Of a stretch of DNA of 64,000 nt, positions 54,713-62,430 are shown piece by piece. The notes below the pieces were generated by a model. The model was not told the origin of the DNA and searched no databases. It was given only the letters and a program-made list of their open reading frames with translations. Position 1 is the stretch's first letter. Every line of letters starts with the position of its first letter. The translations under genes and the position numbers were made by a program. The stretch lies in the NCBI GenBank assembly GCA_031292735.1, contig JARLGP010000003.1:12599-76598 (forward strand). Direction: 5' to 3'. The DNA comes from Holophaga sp. GTDB taxonomy: Bacteria; Acidobacteriota; Holophagae; Holophagales; Holophagaceae.

Positions 54713-56434
54713 ATGGCTTGGAAAAGGGCGGGCCGGCGGGGAGCGGGGCTTTGGGTGGCCCTGTGCGCCACCCCCGCGCTCTTCGCCCAGGCCCAGCCGA
54801 CCTTCTACGAAGCCTTCACCGATGGGGAGCAGGCCATGCACCAGGGGCAATGGCGCCAAGCCATCCGGGCCCTGGAGCGGGCCGTGCAACTCCGGCCGGC
54901 GCCGGCGTCGAGGGTCATCATCTACGGCAACAACCTTTTGACCAACTACTATCCCTATAGTCTCCTGGCTCGTTGCCACCTGGAGTTGGGGGATTCGGTG
55001 GCGGCTGCGGCGTTCCTGCGCCAGGCCGAAGACCAGGGGGAGCCGGCCTCGTTCCGGCAGCCCATCGCCCGGCGCCTGCCCCACCCGGTGGAACCCCATC
55101 CTGCCCAGGCCCTGGAGCCCAGGCAGGATGGCATTGCCCCGACCAGCGGCGCGGCGCCGCCCGCCAGCCAGAGCAGCCAAGAGGTTCTGGCCCGTCTCCC
55201 ACAGCCACCCGCCCCCGAAACCGTCCATCCCCCGCCCCTGGCCGACCCGTTGCCGGCGCCTGCCCAGCCAGGGGCAAAACACCTGATCGCACCCCCCCCG
55301 GCCCCTGAAGCGCAAGCTGCCCCACCCCACGCGGACGCCCCAGCTCTTCCACCTGGGGCCGCACCACGCCAGGCGGCGAGCTTGCCCCAGCCGGCCGGCC
55401 AGGCCGAAGGCTCCCCTCCGCCGGAAACCCTGCCGCGGAGCCCCGAACCCTACCGGCCCATTCCCATGGGGTTCTGGGTCCTGGCCGGCGGCAGCCTGGC
55501 CGCGCTGGCGGCAAGCCTGGGCTGGAAGCGGTGGCACCGGAAGACACCGATGCCACCGGCCCTTCCTGTTCCTCCCGAAGCAAGCCCGGTGACCGTGGGC
55601 CCGTACCGCGTCCTCCGCACCCTGGGGCATGGCGGATTCGCCACCACCTACCTGGCCCGCCACCAGACCACCGGGCAGGAGGTGGCGCTCAAGGTCCTGC
55701 ACCCCCATCGCCTCCAGGACCCGGACTTCCGCCGGCGGTTCGGCCAGGAAGCCCGGCTTGGCGCCCTGCTCGACCATCCGAACCTGGTCCGTCTCCTGGA
55801 TCCCGGGGAAGATGAAAGCACCAGCTGGATCGCCTTGGAGTACGTCCCGGGACCGACCCTGGAGGCCTACCTGAAGGAGCATGGTCCACTCCCAGTGGCG
55901 GAGGCGGTGGCCATCGCTCTGGGCATCGCCGAGGCCATCGCCTACGCCCATACCCGAAGCGTGGTCCATCGGGATCTCAAGCCGAGCAATGTCATCTTGA
56001 GCAAGCAGGGCCCCAAAGTCATGGACCTGGGCATTGCCCGGGATCTCGACTCCGCCGCCCTGACCACCACCTTCGCCTTTCTGGGCACGCCGCTCTATGC
56101 CGCGCCGGAAGCGCAACTGGTGGCCAAAGTGGGGCCCGCCGCGGACCGCTACAGCCTGGGTGTCATTTTGTTCGAAATGCTGGCCGGCCGGCAGCCCTTC
56201 CAGGGCGAAACCCCCTTCGCCATCATGGCCCAGCACCGATCGGCCCCGGTGCCGGATATCCAGGCCTGGCGGCCGGTGCCGCCGGCCCTGGCGCGCTTGC
56301 TGGAAAGGCTCCTGGACAAGGAGCCGGACCAGAGGCCGGAGGATGGCGAACTTGTGGTGAGACTGAAGGCCTTCTGCGAATCAGAAGAGCGGAAGTCAAG
56401 CCAGCCTGCTCCAGTTCGGCAAACACGCGGGTGA
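54713..56434 (+). CDS. membrane Ser/Thr kinase with N-terminal periplasmic region
   Basis: 573 residues, ATG at 54713. A signal-like N terminus (WVALCATPALFAQAQ) precedes a TPR-like region (about 30-110) and a long Pro/Ala linker (120-250). One helix (253-271, GFWVLAGGSLAALAASLGW) leads to a C-terminal Hanks kinase (298-556): GHGGFATTYLA, catalytic Lys327, HRDLKPSN (419-426), DLG (438-440, replacing DFG) and APE (464-466). Usual bacterial kinases have the kinase first and the sensor after; here the order is reversed, with the TPR and linker outside. It is a likely envelope sensor kinase. The start lies 1 base past the FadL gene's stop, so they are coupled. Confidence 0.9.
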   Translation: MAWKRAGRRGAGLWVALCATPALFAQAQPTFYEAFTDGEQAMHQGQWRQAIRALERAVQLRPAPASRVIIYGNNLLTNYYPYSLLARCHLELGDSVAAAAFLRQAEDQGEPASFRQPIARRLPHPVEPHPAQALEPRQDGIAPTSGAAPPASQSSQEVLARLPQPPAPETVHPPPLADPLPAPAQPGAKHLIAPPPAPEAQAAPPHADAPALPPGAAPRQAASLPQPAGQAEGSPPPETLPRSPEPYRPIPMGFWVLAGGSLAALAASLGWKRWHRKTPMPPALPVPPEASPVTVGPYRVLRTLGHGGFATTYLARHQTTGQEVALKVLHPHRLQDPDFRRRFGQEARLGALLDHPNLVRLLDPGEDESTSWIALEYVPGPTLEAYLKEHGPLPVAEAVAIALGIAEAIAYAHTRSVVHRDLKPSNVILSKQGPKVMDLGIARDLDSAALTTTFAFLGTPLYAAPEAQLVAKVGPAADRYSLGVILFEMLAGRQPFQGETPFAIMAQHRSAPVPDIQAWRPVPPALARLLERLLDKEPDQRPEDGELVVRLKAFCESEERKSSQPAPVRQTRG

Positions 56435-56564
56435 GCGACTGGGGCTGCGGGTGCTCGACCACGGCCAGGGTGTCGGGAATTGATTCGGCTGCAGGTGTTA
56501 ACGCCAAGGCTTGACCTCACCCTGGGGGCGGCGGCTGGCACTGTGGCTGCCAGTCTTATTACCG

Positions 56565-56680
56565 GAGGGTTCGGCCGGCACCCCGTAAAGGGCCGCCAGT
56601 TCCGAATCCAGCATCACCTTCTGCCCGCGGACCACGCAGATCGACCGCTGAATGGTCTCAATGGGGAGATAGGTGTCCAT
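56565..56680 (-). pseudogene. ORF6N-domain gene fragment (N-terminal part)
   Basis: From ATG 56680, preceded by AGGAA, the minus strand reads YLPIETIQRSICVVRGQKVM then LDSELAALYGVPAE, the N terminus of the ORF6N (PF10543) domain of phage antirepressor-like proteins. After GVPAE the frame goes into unrelated sequence (PSGNKTGSHSAS) and stops at about 56498. A complete protein has over 100 further residues. The gene is broken. It lies between the kinase gene and the 3' end of ssrA, a common integration site. Confidence 0.6.
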
Positions 56681-56706
56681 GTCAGTTCCTCTTCCCACCA
56701 CCCCAT

Positions 56707-56750
56707 GAATCGGAACTTGAAGTCGCAGATTGCGACTTCAAGTTCTCCCA
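56707..56750 (+). pseudogene. ORF6N-domain fragment, opposite strand
   Basis: The plus strand reads NRNLKSQIATSSSPR, which resembles the ORF6N internal motif NL(K/R)SQ-x-ATSS. It overlaps a 15-bp-arm perfect palindrome (56713-56727 with 56731-56745). It is in inverted orientation to the N-terminal fragment 27 bases away, suggesting an inversion during decay. The match is short. Confidence 0.4.
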
Positions 56751-56840
56751 GGCCTTATCGTTCAACTGAAACATGAAGAGAAGGGTCGCCCCGCGCAATG
56801 AGCCATAAGTTGATGTTCACGACAACTTATCCTTCGTGAA

Positions 56841-56862
56841 ACGGCCCCCGACCGGGGGCCGT
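56841..56862 (-). terminator. hairpin after ssrA
   Basis: ACGGCCCCC and GGGGGCCGT form a 9-bp stem with a GAC-type loop 8 bases past the ssrA 3' end on the minus strand. The U-run is short (TTTC), so it is a moderate terminator. A further inverted repeat, ATAAGTTG/CAACTTAT, lies at 56805-56830. Confidence 0.55.
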
Positions 56863-56870
56863 CCTTGCAT

Positions 56871-57260
56871 TGGTGGAGGTGGCGGGAGTTGAACCCGCGT
56901 CCAAGAAGCGTGACATGGAGGGTCGTTACAGGCTTGGTCCGAATCGCGTGACCTCTGCAGGGGATCGGACAACCCTGATCGAGGACGTGTCCCCTGGTCT
57001 CGGCTGCCGTCAGGGGACGTCGCGGCAACCCAGCCTGTACCACCGTCCGGTAGACCGAAGTCACCCTTTCAGTGGTTTAACGAGCCCGGTACCAGGCGAT
57101 CCCGGGGACTCGCCCGTTACTGCTTACGCAGCGCAGGGGAGCATGTAGTCGTTAGACTCATTGGCTTTTTAGTTTTTATCGGCTTGATGAGGGGGCCAAC
57201 CGATAAACCCCCGCCTGCACCTCACACACCTACAGCAACCTGTCGAAACCAGTCACCCCC
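56871..57260 (-). ncRNA. ssrA: tmRNA
   Basis: About 390 bases on the minus strand. The 5' end GGGGGTGACTGGTTTCGACA and 3' end GGTTCAACTCCCGCC-ACCTCCACCA pair as a tRNA-like acceptor stem with an encoded CCA. The 3' T-arm is GCGGGTTCAACTCCCGC. An internal reading frame after AAAACTAAAAA gives the tag peptide ANESNDYMLPCAA followed by TAA. tmRNA rescues stalled ribosomes with SmpB and tags the product for proteolysis. The tag's MLPCAA end is unlike the common ALAA. The gene is complete. Downstream of its 3' end lies ORF6N debris. Confidence 0.95.
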
Positions 57261-57374
57261 GGTGGCGCTCTGATCCCCCCTCACCCCGCGGGGCCTGGAT
57301 GGGTTCAGCAGGCTTGAGTATGGGGCGCCCAACCGGAGCCCACAAGTGGCTAAGATGGTGGGCAGGAGTTGCCA

Positions 57375-57989
57375 TTGTTGAGTCATTCGGGAAACGTGTT
57401 CGTCCTGTCGGCCCCATCCGGAACTGGCAAGTCGACATTAGCCAGGCAATTGGTGGAGAAGGTTGCGGGCCTGGACTTCTCGGTGTCGTTCACCACCCGC
57501 CAGCCCCGGCCGGGGGAGGTGGACGGCAAGGACTACTTCTTTGTGGACGACGCCGCCTTCGACGCCATGGTGGCCCAGGAGGGGTTCGTGGAATGGGTGC
57601 AGGTCTACCAGCGCCGCTACGGCACCGGCAAGGCCTGGCTCCAGGAGAAGCTGGAGGCGGGCGCGGACATCCTGCTGGACATCGAGACCCAGGGGGCCCA
57701 GCAGGTGCGCCGGGCCATCCCCGGCGCGGTGATGGTGTTCCTGCTGCCCCCCTCGGCCCGGGAACTGGCGACCCGGCTCCGCGGCCGGGGCGACGAATCG
57801 GACGAGCAGGTGCGCATCCGCCTGGATTATGCCCGCCATGAATTGGCCGAGTTCAAGGGTTATGATTACCTTGTCGTAAATGACACGGTGGAGCAGGCCT
57901 ACCAAAGGCTTGAGTCCATCATCATCGCCACCCGTTGCCGCCGGGAGCGGATGGGACCCACGGCGCAGCAGATCCTGGACAGTTTTTGA
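57375..57989 (+). CDS. gmk: guanylate kinase
   Basis: 204 residues from a TTG at 57375, 6 bases after AGGAG; neighbouring TTGs at 57369 and 57378 are possible. P-loop VLSAPSGTGKSTLARQ, then the GMP-binding region SVSFTTRQPRPGEVDGKDYF, with EWVQVYQRRYGTGK and the IETQGAQQVRRA region. It phosphorylates GMP to GDP. It starts the housekeeping run that goes on with an S41 protease 44 bases later. The non-ATG start is the only odd feature. Confidence 0.93.
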   Translation: MLSHSGNVFVLSAPSGTGKSTLARQLVEKVAGLDFSVSFTTRQPRPGEVDGKDYFFVDDAAFDAMVAQEGFVEWVQVYQRRYGTGKAWLQEKLEAGADILLDIETQGAQQVRRAIPGAVMVFLLPPSARELATRLRGRGDESDEQVRIRLDYARHELAEFKGYDYLVVNDTVEQAYQRLESIIIATRCRRERMGPTAQQILDSF

Positions 57990-58033
57990 CCTCCTCTCGC
58001 AATCCGCGAAACGAAAAATCCTTGGGGCGCAAC

Positions 58034-59632
58034 ATGGCGCGTTGGCTGAAAAAGTATTGGATCGGGGCGGTCATCCTGGCCACCACCGCGGTGTACGCGC
58101 CCCTGGCCGGACGCACCGGAGACGACCGGGCCAGCCAGAAGAGCCTGGACACCCTCACCGAGATCATGGGCCTGGTGCAGAAGCAGTCGGTGGATCCGCC
58201 CAACCCGAAGCAGATGGCCCACGCCTCCATCTCGGGCATGCTGCACACCCTGGATCCGCACTCCTACTACATGGACGAGACCGAGTTCCGGGCCATGCGC
58301 GACGAGCAGCGGGGCTCCTTCTTCGGCATCGGCTCGATCATCGTCCAGCAGCCCGACGGCATCGTCATCGTCAGCACGGTGCGCGGCGGCCCCTCGGAGA
58401 AGGCGGGCCTGCGGGCCGGGGACATCATCCGCGAGATCGACGGCAAGTCCACCGAGAACTGGACCTCCAACGCCGCCGTGCAGAAGCTGCGGGGCGACAA
58501 GGGCACCGTAGTGGAGGTGGCGGTCCAGCGCATGGGCTTCCCGGGCCTGACGCGCTTCAACATCACCCGCAGCGAGATCCCCTCCAACAGCGTCTACTAC
58601 AACTTCATGCTGAACCCCACCACCGGGTTCATCACCATCAAGGACTTCGGCGAAACCACCTCCGACGAGTTCGAGCGGGCGGTGCGCAGCCTCAAGGGCC
58701 AGGGCATGAAGTCCCTGATCCTCGACCTGCGCTTCAACGGCGGCGGCATGCTGGACGCCGCCCTGGGCATCTGCCGGCAGCTGCTGGGGCCCAACGAGCT
58801 GATCGTCACCCAGCGCGGGCGCGACGGCCGGGACCAGGTGGAGACCCGCACGCCCAAGGGGGCCGGCAGCGAGCCCTTCCCCATGGTGGTGCTCATCAAC
58901 CGCGGTTCGGCCTCCGCTTCGGAGATCGTCACCGGCGCCGTGCAGGACCACGACCGCGGCCTGGTGGTGGGCCAGACCAGCTGGGGCAAGGGCCTGGTGC
59001 AGGCGGTGATGGCCATCAACCGCACCCGCGGCCTGGCGCTCACCACGGCCCGCTACTACACCCCCTCCGGCCGCTGCATCCAGCGCGACTATTCGCACGG
59101 CATCGACGACTACCTGCTGCCCGAGGAGGACCCCAAGGAGCCCATCCAGCCCCAGGGCCCCAAGTTCAAGACCGACCTGGGCCGGGTGGTCTACGGCAGC
59201 GGCGGCATCACCCCGGACTACGTGGCCAACGGCGGCAAGCTCACCACCTTCGTGGGCAACCTGCGGTTCCAGAACAGCGCCTTCTTCAAGTTCGCGGTGC
59301 TGGAGAAGGAGAAGTACGGCGTGAAGCCCCAGCAGGACGTGTCCGACGCGATCATGGCGCGCTTCAAGGCCTGGATGGCCGCCCAGAAGATCGACTGCAC
59401 CGAGGCCGACTGGAAGGACCCCCAGAACCAGGCCGACATGCGCGACCAGCTGGCCATCGAGATGCAGAACGTGGCCTACGGGGTGGAGGCGGGCTTCCGC
59501 TACACCTGCGGCCGCGACCCCCAGGTGCGCAAGGCCCTGGAGGTGATGCCCGAGGCGGAGACCCTGCTCAAGCGCAAGATGCTCACCTTCCAGCAGGCCC
59601 CGACGGCCAAGCCCCAGGTGGCCCAGCAATGA
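58034..59632 (+). CDS. S41 family C-terminal processing peptidase
   Basis: 532 residues, ATG at 58034 giving a membrane anchor (IGAVILATTAVYAPLAG). A PDZ domain (about 90-175, VRGGPSEKAGLRAGDIIREI) precedes the S41 protease core with catalytic Ser in NRGSASASEIVTGAVQDHD and Lys in GQTSWGKGLVQAV. The C-terminal 150 residues are an extension typical of this branch. It is anchored in the inner membrane facing the periplasm, and processes or degrades envelope proteins from their C terminus. It is followed by a small membrane protein and the Lol genes. Confidence 0.92.
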   Translation: MARWLKKYWIGAVILATTAVYAPLAGRTGDDRASQKSLDTLTEIMGLVQKQSVDPPNPKQMAHASISGMLHTLDPHSYYMDETEFRAMRDEQRGSFFGIGSIIVQQPDGIVIVSTVRGGPSEKAGLRAGDIIREIDGKSTENWTSNAAVQKLRGDKGTVVEVAVQRMGFPGLTRFNITRSEIPSNSVYYNFMLNPTTGFITIKDFGETTSDEFERAVRSLKGQGMKSLILDLRFNGGGMLDAALGICRQLLGPNELIVTQRGRDGRDQVETRTPKGAGSEPFPMVVLINRGSASASEIVTGAVQDHDRGLVVGQTSWGKGLVQAVMAINRTRGLALTTARYYTPSGRCIQRDYSHGIDDYLLPEEDPKEPIQPQGPKFKTDLGRVVYGSGGITPDYVANGGKLTTFVGNLRFQNSAFFKFAVLEKEKYGVKPQQDVSDAIMARFKAWMAAQKIDCTEADWKDPQNQADMRDQLAIEMQNVAYGVEAGFRYTCGRDPQVRKALEVMPEAETLLKRKMLTFQQAPTAKPQVAQQ

Positions 59633-59660
59633 CCTGGACCCAACCCGAGAACGGCCGGTC

Positions 59661-59927
59661 ATGGGCAGCGTGATCCGGGCCCTGCGTTTCTTCTATCTGC
59701 TCTGGGGCGGCATGCTGCTGGGCACCCTGGCGGTGAACAACCGGATCCGGCTGCCGGAGCTGATCTGGCACTGGACCTGGCTGGCCCGGTTCTTCTTCAC
59801 TTCCTGGGGGCGCGGGCTGCTGCTGGGGGTGGCCGCGGCCATGACCCTGGCCGCCCTGGCCGAAGTGTGGGAGCTGGTGGACCGGATCCTTTCCCGGTTC
59901 GTCCACGATCCGGAAAGGGACCACTAG
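59661..59927 (+). CDS. small membrane protein of unknown function
   Basis: 88 residues with two membrane helices (ALRFFYLLWGGMLLGTLAV and RGLLLGVAAAMTLAALAEVW) and a short charged tail (FVHDPERDH). No family is recognised. It lies 28 bases after the protease gene and 3 bases before the Lol permease, so it is probably translated with them. Its place suggests a role in lipoprotein export or envelope assembly, but nothing in the sequence shows which. Confidence 0.7.
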   Translation: MGSVIRALRFFYLLWGGMLLGTLAVNNRIRLPELIWHWTWLARFFFTSWGRGLLLGVAAAMTLAALAEVWELVDRILSRFVHDPERDH

Positions 59928-59930
59928 CCC

Positions 59931-61166
59931 ATGCGCAGTTTCGAAGCCTTCGTCGCCCAGCGCTACCTGAAGACCCGCAAGAAGGGGGCCTTCGTGCGGG
60001 TGATGGTGCGCTTCGCCCGCTGGGGCATCGCCCTCGGGGTGTTCGCCATGGTCATCGCCCTGGCCCTCATGAACGGGTTCCGGGAGGACATCCAGGCCAA
60101 CCTGTTCTCCGCCACCGCCCACTTCACCGTGGCCAACCTGGCCGGCGAGATCCCCGACACCCAGGCTTCCCTCAAGGTGATCCGGGCCACCCCCGGCGTG
60201 GTGGCGGCCAGCCCCATGCGCATGGACCACGGCCTGCTGCGGCCCACCTCCTCCGAAGCCCCCCCGGCCCCGCTGATGCTGAAGGCGGTGGATCCCGCCT
60301 CGGCGCACGGCACCTCCAGCATCTTCGACAGCCTCAAGCCCTATCCGGTGGAGCAGCTCAAGGAGGGCGAGATCCTCATCGGCCTGGAGCTGGCCCGGAA
60401 CCTGGGGCTGCGCATCGGAGACACCGTGGCGGTGGTGTTCCTGCGCATGGACCTGGGCCTGGCCGGGCTGCAGCCCAAGATGGCCGGGTTCAAGGTGGCC
60501 GGCACCTTCCAGAGCCACATCGGCGAGTACGACAAGAGCTGGGCCTTCATCCACATCAAGGACGCGGAACGGCTGGCCGGATCGGACCAGGCCGAGATGA
60601 TCGAGGTGCGCGCCCGCAGCGTGGACGCCATCGACCAGGTGAAGCCGGCGGTGCTGACCGCCCTGAACGGCAGCGGCCCGGGCCCCTTCTTCGCCCAGGA
60701 CCTGCGCGACACCAACCGGGCCCTGTTCGCCGCGCTGCGGGTGGAGAAGTGGATCTTCGGGGCGATCCTGGCCCTGATCGTGCTGATCGCCGCCTTCAAC
60801 ATCGTCGGCAGCCTGGTGCTGCTGGTGACCGAAAAGCGCCGGGACCTGGGCGTGTTCCTGGCCCTGGGCGCCACCCCCAGGCAGATCCAGCGCCTGTTCG
60901 AGCTGCAGGGCCTGCGCATCGGCGCGGTGGGCACCGCCTGGGGCCTGGGCGTCTCGGTGCCGTTCTGCCTGATCGCCGACCACTACCGGCTGATCAAGCT
61001 GCCCGCCGCGGTGTACGATTTCATCACCTTCGTCCCGTTCCGCCTCAACCCCTTCGACCTGGTGCTGGTGGCGGTGTTTCCCCTTCTGGTGGCGTGGGGG
61101 GCCTCCCGCTATCCGGCCCGCCGCGCCGCCAGCGTCGACCCGGTCGACGCCCTGCGAGCGGACTGA
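59931..61166 (+). CDS. lipoprotein-releasing ABC permease LolC/E
   Basis: 411 residues. The N-terminal helix follows FEAFVAQRYLKTRKKGAFVR, the usual LolC/E start. A large periplasmic MacB-like domain (about 60-270) is followed by three helices with the FtsX motif ILALIVLIAAFNIVGSLVLL and TEKRRDLGVFLALGATPRQI. It extracts lipoproteins from the inner membrane for LolA. Only one permease gene is present, as in LolF-type systems outside Gammaproteobacteria. The ATPase gene lolD follows after an exonuclease gene. Confidence 0.92.
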   Translation: MRSFEAFVAQRYLKTRKKGAFVRVMVRFARWGIALGVFAMVIALALMNGFREDIQANLFSATAHFTVANLAGEIPDTQASLKVIRATPGVVAASPMRMDHGLLRPTSSEAPPAPLMLKAVDPASAHGTSSIFDSLKPYPVEQLKEGEILIGLELARNLGLRIGDTVAVVFLRMDLGLAGLQPKMAGFKVAGTFQSHIGEYDKSWAFIHIKDAERLAGSDQAEMIEVRARSVDAIDQVKPAVLTALNGSGPGPFFAQDLRDTNRALFAALRVEKWIFGAILALIVLIAAFNIVGSLVLLVTEKRRDLGVFLALGATPRQIQRLFELQGLRIGAVGTAWGLGVSVPFCLIADHYRLIKLPAAVYDFITFVPFRLNPFDLVLVAVFPLLVAWGASRYPARRAASVDPVDALRAD

Positions 61167-61169
61167 ATC

Positions 61170-61736
61170 ATGACCCAGCCGATGCTTTTCCTTGATACCG
61201 AGACCGGGGGCCTGGATCCCCGCAGCCACAGCCTGCTGAGCCTGGGGCTGGTGGTGGGCGACGGGCCCCGGGTGGCCAACAGCCTGGAGATCCTGGTGCG
61301 GCACGAGCCCTACGTGGTCTCGGCCGGGGGGCTGAAGGTGAACCGCATCGACCTGGTGCGGCACAGCGAGGCGGCCCTGGATCCGCCCATGGCCCTGAAC
61401 GTCCTGGACGTGTTCCTGGACCAGCACTTCCCCCACCGCTGCCAGCCCATCGTGCTGGCCGGGCACAACGTCGGCTTCGACCAGGCCTTCCTGGGGGCCT
61501 TCCTGGCGGGCCAGGGCCGGGCCCTGGAGCCGCGCTTCAGCCACCGGGTGGTGGACACCCACAGCCTGGCCGCGGGCCTGCGCGAGGCCGGCCGGCTGCC
61601 CCTGGACGACCTGAACTCCACCGCCCTGTTCGCCCATTTCGGCATCCAGGTGCCGGAGGACCAGCGGCACACCGCCCTGGGCGACGCCCTGGCCACCTTC
61701 GAGCTGTACTGGAACCTGGTGGGGCTGATGCGATGA
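61170..61736 (+). CDS. DEDDh 3'-5' exonuclease
   Basis: 188 residues of the RNase T/DnaQ exonuclease family. Exo I is LFLDTETGGLD (Asp, Glu), Exo II is VLAGHNVGFDQAFLGAF, and Exo III is HTALGDALATFELY with the catalytic His. It would degrade RNA or single-stranded DNA 3' to 5'. It is placed between lolC/E and lolD; its stop overlaps the lolD start by four bases (ATGA), so the three are translated together. There is no polymerase domain. The substrate is undetermined. Confidence 0.9.
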   Translation: MTQPMLFLDTETGGLDPRSHSLLSLGLVVGDGPRVANSLEILVRHEPYVVSAGGLKVNRIDLVRHSEAALDPPMALNVLDVFLDQHFPHRCQPIVLAGHNVGFDQAFLGAFLAGQGRALEPRFSHRVVDTHSLAAGLREAGRLPLDDLNSTALFAHFGIQVPEDQRHTALGDALATFELYWNLVGLMR

Positions 61737-62404
61737 ACGGACTGCCGCTTTTCGTCCGGGACCTGCACAAGACCTACGCCGGCGCCGAACACCCGGTGTT
61801 CGACGGCTTCTCCCTGGAGGTGGAGGCCGGCTCCCTGTGCGCCGTGGTGGGCCCCTCCGGGGTGGGCAAGACCACCCTGCTGAACTGCGTGGCCGGGCTG
61901 GACCACTGGGAATCCGGGCGCATCCTGGCCGGCAACCAGGAGGTCCCCATGGGCCAGCCCGAGGCCTCGGCCCTGTACCGGCGCGCCCACGTGGGCCTGG
62001 CCTTCCAGCAGCCGCACCTGCTGCCCGAGTTCACCGTGGAGGAGAACCTGCTGATGCCGTTCCGCATCGCCGGCGACCTGGAGCCGGCCCACCAGGCCTG
62101 GGTGGCCAAGCTGCTGGCCACCGTGGGGCTCACCGACCTGGCCGGGCGCCTGCCGGCCACCCTTTCCGGCGGCCAGGCGGCCCGGGTCGGCCTGATCCGG
62201 GCCCTGGCGCGCCGGCCCGGGCTCTGGCTGCTGGACGAGCCCACCGGCAACCTGGACCCGGCCACCGCCCAGGAAGTGTTCCAGTTCCTCCTTGAGCTGC
62301 ACGCCGAACTGCAGCCCACCACCCTGCTGGTGACCCACAACATGGCGCTGGCCGAGCGCTGCGGACGCATTGTCCGCCTGGGCGCCATGGTGGCAGTATC
62401 ATGA
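61733..62404 (+). CDS. lolD: lipoprotein-releasing ABC ATPase LolD
   Basis: 223 residues. Walker A GPSGVGKTTLLN, Q-loop LAFQQPHLLPEFTVEENLLM, signature LSGGQAARVGLIRALARRPG (the usual LSGGQ-QR has Ala-Ala in place), Walker B LWLLDEPTGNLDP and switch His in VTHNMALAERCG. It supplies energy to the LolC/E permease two genes upstream. Overlap with the exonuclease start-stop keeps it in the same operon. The unusual AAR after SGGQ is worth noting but within LolD variation. Confidence 0.92.
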   Translation: MNGLPLFVRDLHKTYAGAEHPVFDGFSLEVEAGSLCAVVGPSGVGKTTLLNCVAGLDHWESGRILAGNQEVPMGQPEASALYRRAHVGLAFQQPHLLPEFTVEENLLMPFRIAGDLEPAHQAWVAKLLATVGLTDLAGRLPATLSGGQAARVGLIRALARRPGLWLLDEPTGNLDPATAQEVFQFLLELHAELQPTTLLVTHNMALAERCGRIVRLGAMVAVS

Positions 62405-62430
62405 TCACCACCGCCCTCGCAGGAGACCCC

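Noticed and set aside
56380..56507. Minus-strand stretch reading DTLAVVEHPQPQSLTRVFAE that looks protein-like
   Set aside because: Too short, runs into the antisense of the kinase gene, and could not be tied to a family.
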